Notes: a model not told the origin generated them from the letters alone. Shown: positions 8,458 to 17,189, counted from the first letter of the stretch. The stretch: DNA of 46,801 bases from Hymenobacter nivis (GCF_006439025.1 NZ_RCYZ01000017.1:1-46801); one strand, 5' to 3'. Translations and numbers: made by a program.

Positions 8458-9915
8458 CTACAGAATGGCCTGCATCTGCATCGTCACCTCGGGGCGGTAC
8501 CGGACGTCGTTCACGTTGGTGAAATCGGGGCGGGCGCGGTAGTTGAGCGTGATTTTGGCCTGGTGGCCGTCGAGCAGCACGTTCACGCCGCCATCGAAGA
8601 GGTGCACGTCCTGGATGCTGCCGTTTTCGCGGCGCAGGCCCTCGTAGTGGCCGTGGGTGTAGCTGGCGTAGGGCTGCAAGCGCGCCTTGGGGCCCAGCAG
8701 GCGCTGGGGCAGCAAGAAGCCGGTTTGGAGGGTTTGGGCTGTGCCGGTGCCCACCACGGGTACGGCGTTGCCGCGCAGTGCCGCTGAGCCGTAGCCGGGG
8801 TTGAGGTTGCCGGCGTAGCGCACCAGGTTGCTGCCCATGTTGTACTTATAGAAGGCCCCGTAGAAGGTGAAGGCCGTGCGCTGCACCGTGTCCACGGGCG
8901 TGTCGAAAAACACGTCGGCCGCGAACACGCTCAAGTCCTGCTGCCGGTAGGGGAGAGCCCAGGCGCTGGCGGGCAGCGCGGTGGGTAGGGCCTGGTCGCG
9001 CACGTACAGGCCGTTGGCGTAGTAGAGGAAGCCCGTGCCGAGGTTGAACACGCGCTTGCTGCCCAGGTAGGTGCCCACGGGGAAGGGCACGAGATTGGCC
9101 TCTTTTTCCAGGAATTCCCAGGCAAAATACCCTTGGTAGACCTTGCCGCGGGCGCGGGGGTTGAACTGGGCCACGCCGGTGGTGAGGGTGGCGGGTGTGC
9201 TGGTGGTGTTGTTCTTAAAAGCGTCGTTCACCGACAGGCGGTAGTCGAACTTGCCCACCCGGCCGTGGCCGAACAGGCCCACGCCCCGCCCGGTCTGGTC
9301 AATGGCGTCGAGCACGGGCCACTGCGTGCCGGGCACGTCGAGGGTGATGAGCGAAAACGCGGCGAAGCTGCTCTGACGCGAGATGCCGTTGTAAGCGTGC
9401 AGGCCCCCGCCGATGCTCAGGTACTTGTTCACCTTGTAGTCCAGCATGGCGTCGTGCATGTAGAAGGTGGCCTTTTTGCCCGGCCCGGTGGCCTCGCCGG
9501 GGCCCCCGCCCGAGATGGTGCTCTGCGAGTTGATGCCGAGCTGGGTGACGATGACGAAGCGCGAGTTAAGTTGCGAGACCAGCAGCAGGCGGGCGCGCCG
9601 GATGCCAAAATCGACCTGGCTGCTCACGGGCTCCTCGGTGCCGTTGACGGTGCCCGTGTTGTTGTCGGTGTAGCGGCTCCAAAACTGCACGGCCGTCATC
9701 AGGCGCACGTATTTTGAGCCGTCGGCAGAGATGTTGATCTTCATGCCCGGGCCGTAGGGAGCCGATTTGGCCGGTTGGGCCATGGGCTTGGGCAGCGCGT
9801 TGGTAGCAGGATCGGGGGCCCTGCCGGGGGTGGGCGGTACCACCACCTGGGCGCGGGCGGCCAGGCCAAACAGCACGAAGCCAGCGGCCAGCAAACGGCC
9901 AAAGGGCGTAGTCAT
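8458..9915 (-). CDS. Outer-membrane porin, phosphate-selective porin O/P-like
   Basis: A 485-residue protein starting at the ATG at 9915 with a signal peptide (MTTPFGRLLAAGFVLFGLAARAQ). After a Pro-rich spacer come alternating strands typical of a 16-stranded porin (YVRLMTAVQFWSRYTDN, DFGIRRARLLLVSQL, KFDYRLSVNDAF), ending with a strand close to the C-terminus. The pattern resembles the OprP/OprO-like porins of Bacteroidota. The name reflects the family; phosphate specificity should not be assumed. It is the last of five minus-strand genes that include two organic-acid transporters, so passage of dicarboxylates across the outer membrane is a reasonable inference. The 155-base gap to dctA may contain its own promoter, but no clear one was seen. 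Confidence 0.82.
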   Translation of the reverse strand: MTTPFGRLLAAGFVLFGLAARAQVVVPPTPGRAPDPATNALPKPMAQPAKSAPYGPGMKINISADGSKYVRLMTAVQFWSRYTDNNTGTVNGTEEPVSSQVDFGIRRARLLLVSQLNSRFVIVTQLGINSQSTISGGGPGEATGPGKKATFYMHDAMLDYKVNKYLSIGGGLHAYNGISRQSSFAAFSLITLDVPGTQWPVLDAIDQTGRGVGLFGHGRVGKFDYRLSVNDAFKNNTTSTPATLTTGVAQFNPRARGKVYQGYFAWEFLEKEANLVPFPVGTYLGSKRVFNLGTGFLYYANGLYVRDQALPTALPASAWALPYRQQDLSVFAADVFFDTPVDTVQRTAFTFYGAFYKYNMGSNLVRYAGNLNPGYGSAALRGNAVPVVGTGTAQTLQTGFLLPQRLLGPKARLQPYASYTHGHYEGLRRENGSIQDVHLFDGGVNVLLDGHQAKITLNYRARPDFTNVNDVRYRPEVTMQMQAIL

Positions 9916-10070
9916 ATCAACGATAAGAAGGGGGTGGGATTTTGAAGAAAGTGGCGTGACCGCGGGGGCCCCAGGGGCCCCCAGCCCCGGCCGCAAAAGG
10001 CCAAGGCGCGGCCCAGCGGCCCGCCAAAGCAGCCGGGGAAACCGCCGGAAAAGGGGGGAAGCTCGGGGAC

Positions 10071-11414
10071 CTAGCGGGCCACCAGGTCCGAATCTTGGGC
10101 CACGCGGGGCAGCTCAGCGGCGGGCTCGGAGCGCTCGTTTTCGGGCACCGAGCGGCCTTGCAGGGCCAGTTGGTGGCGGGCCTCGTCGAACTCGCCCTCG
10201 CTCTTGGCGATGACCAGCGTGGCCACGCCGTTGCCGATGACGTTGGTGATGGCGCGCGCCTCGCTCATGAAGCGGTCGACGCCCAGTAGCAGGGCCACGC
10301 TTTCCACCGGAATGACCTTGGTGGCGGCCAGCGTGGAGGCCAACACGATGAAGCCCGAGCCCGTGACGCCCGCCGCGCCCTTGCTCGTGACGACGAGGAT
10401 AGCAATGAGCGAGAGCTGCTGAGTGAGCGAGAGCGGAATGTTAAAGGCCTGGGCCAGAAAGATTACCGCGATGGAAAGGTAGATGCTGGTGCCGTCGAGG
10501 TTGAAGGAGTAGCCGGTGGGAATGACCAGGCCGGCCACCGAGCGCGAGCAGCCGTAGCGCTCCAGCTTGTCGATCATGCGGGGCAGGGCCGACTCGGACG
10601 ACGAGGTGCCGAGCACCAGCAAAATCTCTTCTTTGATGAAGGCCAGGTAGGGCCCCAGGCGCAGCTTGTAGTAGCGCAAAATCAGGTTCAGGACGCCGAA
10701 AATGAACAGGAACATGGTGGCGTACACCACCAGCATGAGCTTGCCCAGCGGCAGCAGCGTGGCGATGCCGTACTTGCCGATGGTGAAGGCCATGCCCCCG
10801 AACGCGCCCAGCGGGGCCAGCTTCATCACCAGGGCCAGCACCCCGAACATGGCGTGCGAGAGCCGGTCGAAGGTTTTCACCAGCGGCGCGGCCGTGGGGC
10901 CCATCCGGTTGAGGGCCAGGCCGAAGAGTACCGCGAATAGCAATACTTGCAGGATGTCGCCCTTGGCGAAGGCGCCCACCACGTTGTCGGGCACGATGTG
11001 GGTGAAGAACTCCACCCAGTTCATTTCGCCGGCCTGGGAGGTGAACTTGGCGGCTTCGGCGGCCTTCTTGCCGTCGCGCAGCACGGCCTGGGCCGTGGCC
11101 TGCACGCCCGCGCCGGGCTGCGTGAGGTTGGCCACCAGAATGCCGATGGCCAGGGCCAGGGTGGTCACAATTTCGAAGTACAGCAGCGCCTTGCCGCCCA
11201 CGCGGCCCACCTTTTTCATGCTGCCCATGCCGGCAATGCCCAGCACCACGGTGAGGAAAATGATGGGCGCAATCAGCATCTTGATGAGGCTGATGAACGT
11301 GTCGGCCACGGGCTTGAGGGCCGCGCCGAACGCGGGGAACAGCGCACCCACCGCCACGCCCAGGGCAATGGCGGTGAGCACCTGCACGGTGAGGTTTGAA
11401 TACAACCGTTTCAT
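10071..11414 (-). CDS. dctA: C4-dicarboxylate:cation symporter
   Basis: A 447-residue inner-membrane symporter of the DAACS (SLC1-like) family. Signature segments: SSSESALPRMIDKLERYGCS (re-entrant serine-rich loop), VIPTGYSFNLDGTSIYL, and GVDRFMSEARAITNVIGNGVAT. These agree more closely with DctA (succinate, fumarate, malate) than with glutamate carriers GltP/GltT. Eight membrane helices plus two re-entrant loops are expected. The start is the ATG at 11414 (MKRLYSNLTVQVL); the open frame upstream overlaps kgtP and has no membrane character. It lies 74 bases downstream of the 2-oxoglutarate permease gene on the same strand. Confidence 0.93.
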   Translation of the reverse strand: MKRLYSNLTVQVLTAIALGVAVGALFPAFGAALKPVADTFISLIKMLIAPIIFLTVVLGIAGMGSMKKVGRVGGKALLYFEIVTTLALAIGILVANLTQPGAGVQATAQAVLRDGKKAAEAAKFTSQAGEMNWVEFFTHIVPDNVVGAFAKGDILQVLLFAVLFGLALNRMGPTAAPLVKTFDRLSHAMFGVLALVMKLAPLGAFGGMAFTIGKYGIATLLPLGKLMLVVYATMFLFIFGVLNLILRYYKLRLGPYLAFIKEEILLVLGTSSSESALPRMIDKLERYGCSRSVAGLVIPTGYSFNLDGTSIYLSIAVIFLAQAFNIPLSLTQQLSLIAILVVTSKGAAGVTGSGFIVLASTLAATKVIPVESVALLLGVDRFMSEARAITNVIGNGVATLVIAKSEGEFDEARHQLALQGRSVPENERSEPAAELPRVAQDSDLVAR

Positions 11415-11488
11415 AACAAGAGTAGTAAGAGGATGGGAAGGCAAGCAAGCACGCAGAGCGGGGCCCCGCGGCGGGTAGCGGCGGCGCG

Positions 11489-12841
11489 CTACGGCGCGTC
11501 GTCGGAGGTGAGGCGGGAGGCGTTCAGGGTTTCCTTCATGGTGAGGAACACGACCAGCGAAATGGCGATGCACGCCGTGACGTACCAGTAGAAGTAGGCT
11601 TCGTGGCCGGCGCCCTTCGACCACAGGGCCAGGTACTCGGCCGTGCCGCCGAACACGGCCACCGTGAGGGCGTGCGGCAGGCCGATGCCCAGGGCCCTAA
11701 TCTCGACCGGGAACAGCTCGGCCTTCACCACGGCGTTGATGCTGCTGTAGCCGCTGACGATGACCAGCGCCACCAGCAGCAGTGTCAGCGCCACGCCCGG
11801 CGAGTGGGTTCGGCCCAGCGCCGTGAGCAGCGGCACCGTGCCCAGCGTGCCGGCCACCCCAAAAAAGATGAGCAACGGCCGCCGCCCGATGCGGTCGGCC
11901 AGGGCCCCAAACGCCGGCTGCAACGCCGCAAACACCAGCAGCGAGAGGAAGCACACGTTGGTGGCCGCTGCCTTGGGCATGTGGGCGGTGTTCACCAAAA
12001 ACTTGAGCATATAGGTCGTGAACGTGTAGAACGCCAGCGTGCCGCCCATGGTGAGGCCCACCACCGTGCCCACCGCCCGCGGGTGCTGCGCCAGGGCCCG
12101 CAGGCTGCCGCGCTGCTCGTCGGGGGTGTGCTGCTGGGCCTCAAAGGGGCCAGTTTCGTCGAGGTTGCTGCGCAGGTATAGGGCCACAATGGACAGCCCC
12201 GCGCCGATGGCGAACGGAATGCGCCAGCCCCAGGCCAGCAGCTGGGCCTCGCTCAGCAGCACGTTTTGCAGCACCAATTGGATGCCCAGGGCCAGCAACT
12301 GGGCCCCAATCAGGGTCAGGTAGAGGAAGCTGGAGTAGAAGCCGCGGCGGCGGGCGGTGGCCATTTCGGCCAGGTACGTGGCCGACACGCCGTATTCGCC
12401 GCCCACGCTCAGGCCTTGCAGCAGCCGCGCGGTGAGCAGCATCACGGGGGCCACGAGGCCCACGGTTTGGTAGGTGGGGGTGAGGGCGATGAGCAGCGAA
12501 CCCAGCGACATGAGCAGCACCGAGAGTGTCATGGACTGCTTACGGCCCACTTTGTCGGCGATGCGCCCGAACATCCAGCCGCCGATGGGCCGCATCAAAA
12601 AGCCCAGGGCGAAGATGCCGGCCGTTTGCAGCAGCTGGGCCGTGGCGTCGCCCGACGGGAAGAACGAGGCCGAGAAGTACAGCGCGAACGACGAGAACAC
12701 GTACCAATCGTACCACTCCACCAAGTTGCCCACCGAGCCGCTGAGGATGGCCTTCAGCCGCCGCTGCGAAATCCGCTCGTGCTGTGCCGGGGCCCCCGGG
12801 GCGCGTGGGCTAAGAACAGGAGCGGCGGAGGATGGGAGCAT
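11489..12841 (-). CDS. kgtP: 2-oxoglutarate permease, MFS metabolite:H+ symporter family
   Basis: A 450-residue, 12-helix major facilitator. The sequence follows E. coli KgtP closely: GNLVEWYDWYVFSSFALYF, TAGIFALGFLMRPIGGW, the GRIADKVGRK loop, LLQGLSVGGEYGVSATYLAE, LLAWGWRIPFAIGA and a second ADRIGRRP loop. It imports 2-oxoglutarate with protons across the inner membrane; a related dicarboxylate cannot be excluded. The start ATG at 12841 gives a 28-residue Pro/Ala-rich cytoplasmic leader before ISQRRLKAIL. The 161-base, AT-richer gap upstream, after the sensor kinase stop, is the best place for a promoter in this cluster. Confidence 0.9.
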   Translation of the reverse strand: MLPSSAAPVLSPRAPGAPAQHERISQRRLKAILSGSVGNLVEWYDWYVFSSFALYFSASFFPSGDATAQLLQTAGIFALGFLMRPIGGWMFGRIADKVGRKQSMTLSVLLMSLGSLLIALTPTYQTVGLVAPVMLLTARLLQGLSVGGEYGVSATYLAEMATARRRGFYSSFLYLTLIGAQLLALGIQLVLQNVLLSEAQLLAWGWRIPFAIGAGLSIVALYLRSNLDETGPFEAQQHTPDEQRGSLRALAQHPRAVGTVVGLTMGGTLAFYTFTTYMLKFLVNTAHMPKAAATNVCFLSLLVFAALQPAFGALADRIGRRPLLIFFGVAGTLGTVPLLTALGRTHSPGVALTLLLVALVIVSGYSSINAVVKAELFPVEIRALGIGLPHALTVAVFGGTAEYLALWSKGAGHEAYFYWYVTACIAISLVVFLTMKETLNASRLTSDDAP

Positions 12842-13002
12842 GCGGGCGGCGACCGGATTAAAGTTGCAGCGGCAAAGAACCCTTCACCGCTTGGCACTGC
12901 ACAAACCACGCTCCCAATTTTGAAGAAATTTCAAAGTATTGTTATCGTTTGTTTGAAATTTCCGCGGCTTTGCAAACGGTTGCTCAGCCCAAACCGGCCA
13001 AT

Positions 13003-14277
13003 TTATTCTGCCGCCGGTGCAAAAACCACCTCGATGCGGTGCCACCCATCGGCGTAGCTGTAGCTGATTCGGTGGCCGTACAATTCGCTGATGCGCTTGA
13101 CGATGGCCAGCCCGATGCCGATGGAGTCCAGCGCCGCGTTGCCCTTTTTGAAGCGGCCGAACAGTTCGGCCACGGGCGCGGTGGGGGCGTGGCCGGTGTT
13201 TTCGAGCCGCAGCGCGACCGGGGTGAGGGCGATGCGAATTTCGCCGCCCGCCTGGTTGTGCCGGATGGCATTGCTCAGCAAGTTATTGAGCAGCAGTTGG
13301 GCCAGGGCCCCGTCGAGCGGCACGCGCACGCCGGGCGCCACGTGCAGCGCGGTGGCCAGGCCCTTCATCTCGGCCAGGTCGGCGAAAGCGGCTTCGGTGG
13401 CGGGCACCAGCTGGCTGAGGTCGGCCAGGGCCCCGGGGCCCGGCTCGAAGTGCTCGAGCTTGGCGAGCAGCGTGAGGGCCTGGTTGATTTTGGCCAGCCG
13501 CTCCAGCTCGTCGTGCATGGTGGTGAGCGTGCGCAGCTGCGCCTCGTCCAACACCGAATCCATCAGCAGCTCAATCTTGGCCTTGATGCTGGCAATGGGC
13601 GTTTGCAGCTCGTGCGAGGCGTTTTCTGAGAATTCCTGGAGGCCCTGGTAGTCGCTCTGGGCGCGGGCCGTCATGCGCGTCAGGAACTCGTTCAGCACGT
13701 TGAACTCGGTGGTGCGGCTGGGCGGGAAGCTGATGGCCCCCGGCTGGCCCAGCTGGAACCGCTGGATGCCGCGTAGCGTGGCGTTGAACGGCTGCAAGAT
13801 GCGCCACGAGAGCACCTCGCTGAGAATCACCACCAAAGCCAGCAAAAACACGAACGTCCAGGCAAACACCAGCACCAGGCCGGTGAGGTACACGTCGCGC
13901 GGCTCCACTACGGCCGCGTGGCTCGCCACGCGGTAGCGCCGCCCGCCCACCACAGGGTAGGTGGTGAGGCGCACGGTGGCCGCCTCGGCCTGCAGGGCCG
14001 GGTTCCACTCGGTGCGCACCTGCGCCACGGGGCCCGGCGGCACGGCCTCCCGGGGCCCCACGGGCACCACCAGCACGTTGGCCCGCGACGGGTGCCCGGC
14101 GTAGTTGCGCCCGCTGCAGAGCTGGGCGGCCACTACTTCGTTCAGGTGTTCGAGCTTGCCCAGCGTGGCCTGCGTGACGCTGCGCGAGAGGGCCGCGTAC
14201 ACAATGGCAAACCCGAGGCTCAGCACGAAAAACGTGATGACCGCGTAGGCCCCGGTGTAGCGGTAGTTCAGCTTCAT
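13003..14277 (-). CDS. Sensor histidine kinase of a two-component system
   Basis: A 424-residue membrane kinase: TM1 about 10-31, periplasmic domain about 32-130 with a Cys at 54, TM2 about 131-153. There is then a linker region, a HisKA domain with the phospho-acceptor His222 in FSENASHELQTPIASIKAK, an N box (NNLLSNAIRH, Asn331-Asn336) and a G box (GIGLAIVKRI, about 387-396). The ATPase domain is short, as in many Bacteroidota kinases. The start ATG at 14277 lies 13 bases behind the response regulator stop, so both are one transcript. The genes that follow on the same strand are organic-acid transporters. Organic-acid sensing through the periplasmic domain is an inference from position only. 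Confidence 0.93.
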   Translation of the reverse strand: MKLNYRYTGAYAVITFFVLSLGFAIVYAALSRSVTQATLGKLEHLNEVVAAQLCSGRNYAGHPSRANVLVVPVGPREAVPPGPVAQVRTEWNPALQAEAATVRLTTYPVVGGRRYRVASHAAVVEPRDVYLTGLVLVFAWTFVFLLALVVILSEVLSWRILQPFNATLRGIQRFQLGQPGAISFPPSRTTEFNVLNEFLTRMTARAQSDYQGLQEFSENASHELQTPIASIKAKIELLMDSVLDEAQLRTLTTMHDELERLAKINQALTLLAKLEHFEPGPGALADLSQLVPATEAAFADLAEMKGLATALHVAPGVRVPLDGALAQLLLNNLLSNAIRHNQAGGEIRIALTPVALRLENTGHAPTAPVAELFGRFKKGNAALDSIGIGLAIVKRISELYGHRISYSYADGWHRIEVVFAPAAE

Positions 14278-14290
14278 GGGGTCGGGGGCG

Positions 14291-14971
14291 TCAATCGGGC
14301 GCGTTGAGCTTGTAGCCGAACCCGTACACGGTGCTGATGTAATCCTTGCCGCCGGCGTCGGTTATTTTTTTGCGCAAGTTCTTGACGTGCTGGTACACGA
14401 AGTCCACACTGTCGAGGTTGTCGGTGTAGTCGCCCCAGAGGTGGGCGGCAATGGCCTGGCGCGTCAGCATCCGGCCCTTATTGTTGATGAAGTACAGCAG
14501 CAAATTGGTCTCTTTGCGCGTAAGGTTCAGTAGTTTGCCGTTGAGGCGGCATTCCATCGACTCCAGATCGGCGCTGATGTCCTGGAAGGTGACCAGGTTG
14601 TTTTTGTGCGGGCTGCGGCGGCGCATGATGGCCTTGATGCGGGCGTGCAGCTCGGGCAGCGGAAACGGCTTGGTGAGGTAGTCGTCGGCGCCTTCGCTGA
14701 GGCCGGCGAGCTTGAAATCCAGCGCGTTGTGGGCCGAGATGATGATGACGCTGCTCTCCACGCCTTCCTTGCGCAGCAGCTTGAGCAGGTTGAGGCCGTT
14801 GCCGTCGGGCAGCATAATGTCGAGCACCACGCAGTCGTAGGTGAACAGCGCCAGCTTCTCCCGGGCCCCGTCAAAGGTGCCGGCCACCTCGCAGATGTAG
14901 TGCTCCTGCGCGAGGTAGCCGGCAATGCTTTTGGCCAGCTCGGGGTGGTCTTCGACTAACAGGATTTTCAT
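14291..14971 (-). CDS. OmpR-family response regulator
   Basis: A 226-residue protein starting at the ATG at 14971 (MKILLVEDHPELAK). Receiver domain about 1-115 with phospho-acceptor Asp51 (VVLDIMLPDG), acidic pair Glu7/Asp8 and Lys101 (LTKPF). A winged-helix DNA-binding domain (about 125-226) includes LTRKETNLLLYF, LTRQAIAAHLW and VYQHVKNLRKKI, ending with the ISTVYGFGYKL wing. The open frame upstream of 14971 is low-complexity and rejected. It is the first gene of the minus-strand cluster, divergent from the small gene at 15215 across a 243-base GC-rich gap in which I found no clear promoter. Confidence 0.95.
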   Translation of the reverse strand: MKILLVEDHPELAKSIAGYLAQEHYICEVAGTFDGAREKLALFTYDCVVLDIMLPDGNGLNLLKLLRKEGVESSVIIISAHNALDFKLAGLSEGADDYLTKPFPLPELHARIKAIMRRRSPHKNNLVTFQDISADLESMECRLNGKLLNLTRKETNLLLYFINNKGRMLTRQAIAAHLWGDYTDNLDSVDFVYQHVKNLRKKITDAGGKDYISTVYGFGYKLNAPD

Positions 14972-15214
14972 GGCGGGCGGCCGGGCGCGGCGGGGTGGGA
15001 CGGGGGCGCCGCTCCGGGCCCGGGGGCCCCGGGGCAAGCGGTGGAAGCAGCAGCAGCAGAAGCGGTCGGTAAAAGTAGGCCGGGCGCCGGTTTGCGCGCC
15101 GGGGGCCTCACCGCCGCCACCCAAATGCGCGCCGAAAAGCACAATAAATCCGCCGTTTCGCCAATCTTTCCGGGGCCCCCGGTGTTACCTTACCGACCCC
15201 TAACTTGCTCCGCC

Positions 15215-15388
15215 ATGAACGGTAAAGACCTCTTTAATTTCGGCCCCGCCTTCGGGTATTTCTTTCGCAAGAACGACCCCGCCCGGAAAACCAACTTCAA
15301 CCTCAAAACCATGCACTTCATCAACAAGCTCAGCTTGGCGATGTTCCTGGTGTGCTTGGTGATTATGTTCTTCCGCTACGTGTTGTAA
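15215..15388 (+). CDS. Small conserved-looking single-pass membrane protein
   Basis: A 57-residue protein from the ATG at 15215. The N-terminal half is polar and aromatic (KDLFNFGPAFGYFFRK, then NFNLKTMHFINK). The C-terminal 20 residues form one transmembrane helix (LSLAMFLVCLVIMFFRYVL) that runs to the stop. This layout matches a family of uncharacterised 55-60-residue Bacteroidota proteins (I believe DUF6728, unverified). The long upstream open frame is rejected as GC-driven. It is followed 14 bases later by the YjbR-like gene and probably co-transcribed with it. Function unknown. Confidence 0.75.
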   Translation: MNGKDLFNFGPAFGYFFRKNDPARKTNFNLKTMHFINKLSLAMFLVCLVIMFFRYVL

Positions 15389-15402
15389 GGCAAGGTGTTG
15401 CG

Positions 15403-15765
15403 ATGAACATTGAAGACTTCCGCGACTACTGCCTAAGCCTGCCGGGTACCACGGAGGAAACCCCGTTTGGCCCCGACACGCTGGTGTTCAAGGTGGGCGG
15501 CAAAATCTTTGCCCTCACCAATTTGCAGACCTTCAGCAGCGTGAACCTGAAGTGCGAGCCCGAGCGGGCCGCCGAACTGCGCGAGCAGCACGACTACGTG
15601 TTGCCCGGCTTCCACATGAACAAAAAGCACTGGAACACGGTGCTCATCGGCACCGGGGCCCCCGACGCCAAGGTGCGGGCCTGGACGGCCGAATCGTACC
15701 AATTGGTGGCCGCCGCGCTGCCCAAAGCCGCCCGGGCCGAACTGGCCCAGGCCCTCGAAGAATAA
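15403..15765 (+). CDS. MmcQ/YjbR-family protein
   Basis: A 120-residue protein from the ATG at 15403 (MNIEDFRDYCLSLPG). Family signature: the opening helix, then GTTEETPFGPDTLVFKVGGKIFAL, the NLKCEPERAAELRE segment and the HMNKKHWNTV motif. The fold is a CyaY-like alpha/beta domain. Members are often called DNA-binding, but a cellular role is not established. Same strand as, and 14 bases behind, the small membrane protein. The following Rrf2 gene begins 21 bases downstream, so the three may share a transcript. Confidence 0.92.
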   Translation: MNIEDFRDYCLSLPGTTEETPFGPDTLVFKVGGKIFALTNLQTFSSVNLKCEPERAAELREQHDYVLPGFHMNKKHWNTVLIGTGAPDAKVRAWTAESYQLVAAALPKAARAELAQALEE

Positions 15766-15786
15766 CCCCCCGGGGCCCCGCCCACC

Positions 15787-16221
15787 ATGCAAATCAGCAG
15801 TCGATTTTCCGTAGCCGTGCACGTGCTCTCGCTCCTGGCGAGCCAGGACCCCGCGGCCCTGTTGACCTCCGACCGCCTGGCTGGCAGCGTGAACACCAAC
15901 CCGGTCGTCATCCGCCGCATCCTGGGCCAGCTCAAAAAAGCGGGGCTGGTGGAAGTACGCGCCGCGGCGGGCGGCACCTTCCTGCGGGGCGAGCCGGCCA
16001 GCATCTCGCTGCTCGACGTGTACCGCGCCGTGGAGGTGGTGGCCGAGGGCAAGCTGTTCAGCGTGCACGCCTCACCCAACCCGCGTTGCGCCGTGGGCCG
16101 CAACATCCAGGCCGCGCTGGACGCCACGCTCGTGCGCGCCCAAACGGCGCTGGAGCGCGAGCTGGCCCGCGTGACGCTGGCCCAAGTAGTGACCGATCTG
16201 GCCTTGCCGGTCGTCGCATGA
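15787..16221 (+). CDS. Rrf2-family transcriptional regulator, YwnA-like
   Basis: A 144-residue winged-helix protein: MQISSRFSVAVHVLSLLA, then the recognition region SVNTNPVVIRRILGQLKKAGLVE and the wing AAAGGTFL. It contains a single Cys (PNPRCAVG), so it lacks the three cysteines that bind an Fe-S cluster in IscR and NsrR; it therefore resembles YwnA-type members. It is followed by an NAD(P)-binding SDR-like gene, the same pairing as ywnA-ywnB in Bacillus. A perfect dyad (TGTAAC, 7 bases, GTTACA) lies in the gap before that gene and is the natural candidate operator. Signal sensed is unknown; oxidative or electrophile stress is a guess based on relatives. Confidence 0.92.
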   Translation: MQISSRFSVAVHVLSLLASQDPAALLTSDRLAGSVNTNPVVIRRILGQLKKAGLVEVRAAAGGTFLRGEPASISLLDVYRAVEVVAEGKLFSVHASPNPRCAVGRNIQAALDATLVRAQTALERELARVTLAQVVTDLALPVVA

Positions 16222-16238
16222 GTTTTTTTAACTGGCAC

Positions 16239-16281
16239 TGTAACAATTGCGGTTACAATTAGTTTTAGCGTCATAGCTTTG
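16239..16281 (+). promoter_or_regulatory. Candidate Rrf2 operator dyad plus promoter of the ywnB-like gene
   Basis: TGTAAC (16239-16244) and GTTACA (16252-16257) form a perfect 6-bp inverted repeat with a 7-base spacer. TAGCTTTG (16274-16281) matches the Bacteroidota -7 element TAnnTTTG. The dyad occupies the position of the -33 element, so a bound regulator would block polymerase. The gene's ATG is at 16345. The promoter match is visible; the regulator assignment is inference from adjacency. Confidence 0.6.
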
Positions 16282-16344
16282 CGGTCGGCGCTGCCCAGGC
16301 CGCCGGCTCTTAATCGAAAATATCCACCCAATTAATTGATTGCC

Positions 16345-16995
16345 ATGAAAATTGCCCTCATCGGTGCCACCGGCTTTGTCGGCGCTAGCCTGCTGCGCGA
16401 AGCCCTGACGCGCGGCCACCAGGTAACCGCCATCGTGCGCACCCCCGCCAAGCTCACCGCAACCAACGACCTCCTGACCGTGGTGCAGGGCGACGTGACC
16501 AACGTGGGGGCCCTGGCCCAGCAGCTGGCCGGCCACGACGTGGTGCTGAGCGCCTTCAACCCGGGCTGGGACAACCCCAACATTTACGCCGACTCGCTGG
16601 CGGGCTCGAAGGACATCGAAGCGGCCGCCGAGCAATCGGGCGTGCCGCGCCTGGTGGTGATTGGCGGGGCCGGCAGCCTCTTCATCGACGGCCAGCAATT
16701 GGTGGACGGCCCGCAGTTCCCGGCCGCAATCAAGGCCGGGGCCACCGCCGCCCGCGACTACCTCAACGTGCTGAAGCAGAACACTACCCTCGACTGGACA
16801 TTCTTCAGCCCCGCCATTGAGATGCACCAGGGCATCGACACGGGCCGCACCGGCCACTACCGCCTGGGCACAGACAGCCCGGTGTTCAATGCCGAGGGCC
16901 GCAGCATCATGTCGGGCGAAGACGTGGCCGTGGTGCTGCTCGATGAGCTAGAGCAGCCCAAATTCAGCAAGCAGCGCTTCACGGCAGCCTACTAG
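16345..16995 (+). CDS. NAD(P)-binding atypical SDR protein, YwnB-like
   Basis: A 216-residue Rossmann-fold protein from the ATG at 16345, with the dinucleotide motif GATGFVG at residues 7-13, VVLSAFNPGWDNPN after strand four and VIGGAGSLFIDG near the middle. There is no Tyr-x3-Lys catalytic pair of classical short-chain dehydrogenases, as in other atypical SDRs of the NmrA/YwnB group. It probably acts as an NAD(P)H-linked reductase or redox sensor; the substrate is unknown. It is preceded by the Rrf2 gene and a candidate operator. A TTG three codons upstream is a weaker start. A bidirectional terminator follows 16 bases after the stop. Confidence 0.9.
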   Translation: MKIALIGATGFVGASLLREALTRGHQVTAIVRTPAKLTATNDLLTVVQGDVTNVGALAQQLAGHDVVLSAFNPGWDNPNIYADSLAGSKDIEAAAEQSGVPRLVVIGGAGSLFIDGQQLVDGPQFPAAIKAGATAARDYLNVLKQNTTLDWTFFSPAIEMHQGIDTGRTGHYRLGTDSPVFNAEGRSIMSGEDVAVVLLDELEQPKFSKQRFTAAY

Positions 16996-17010
16996 GGGCC
17001 CTATTTCCAC

Positions 17011-17048
17011 AAAAAAACCCCGTCGATGCAAATCGGCGGGGTTTTTTT
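17011..17048. terminator. Bidirectional intrinsic terminator, copy 1 of a near-duplicate pair
   Basis: Seven A, a 10-bp stem (CCCCGTCGAT at 17018-17027, ATCGGCGGGG at 17032-17041, one G-T pair, GCAA loop) and seven T. It ends the ywnB-like transcript. The core and about 15 bases to its left recur almost exactly at 18695-18748, on the other side of the discoidin-domain gene. Confidence 0.9.
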
Positions 17049-17189
17049 GTGAAGAAAAATCTAGGAATAATTACTGATCGTCAGGGTATTGGGTAGGACC
17101 TGGATTTCTCTGGCTTGGTAAAATCCGCTGTTGGCCGGCGGTGACGCACCGCTGGTCGGGCCGGGCCGGTGGGGCCCTAGGGGGGACCA

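Noticed and set aside
11415..11624. 70-residue N-terminal extension of DctA
   Set aside because: Overlaps the kgtP coding end, is Arg/Pro-rich and has no transporter character; the ATG at 11414 gives the family's usual N-terminus.
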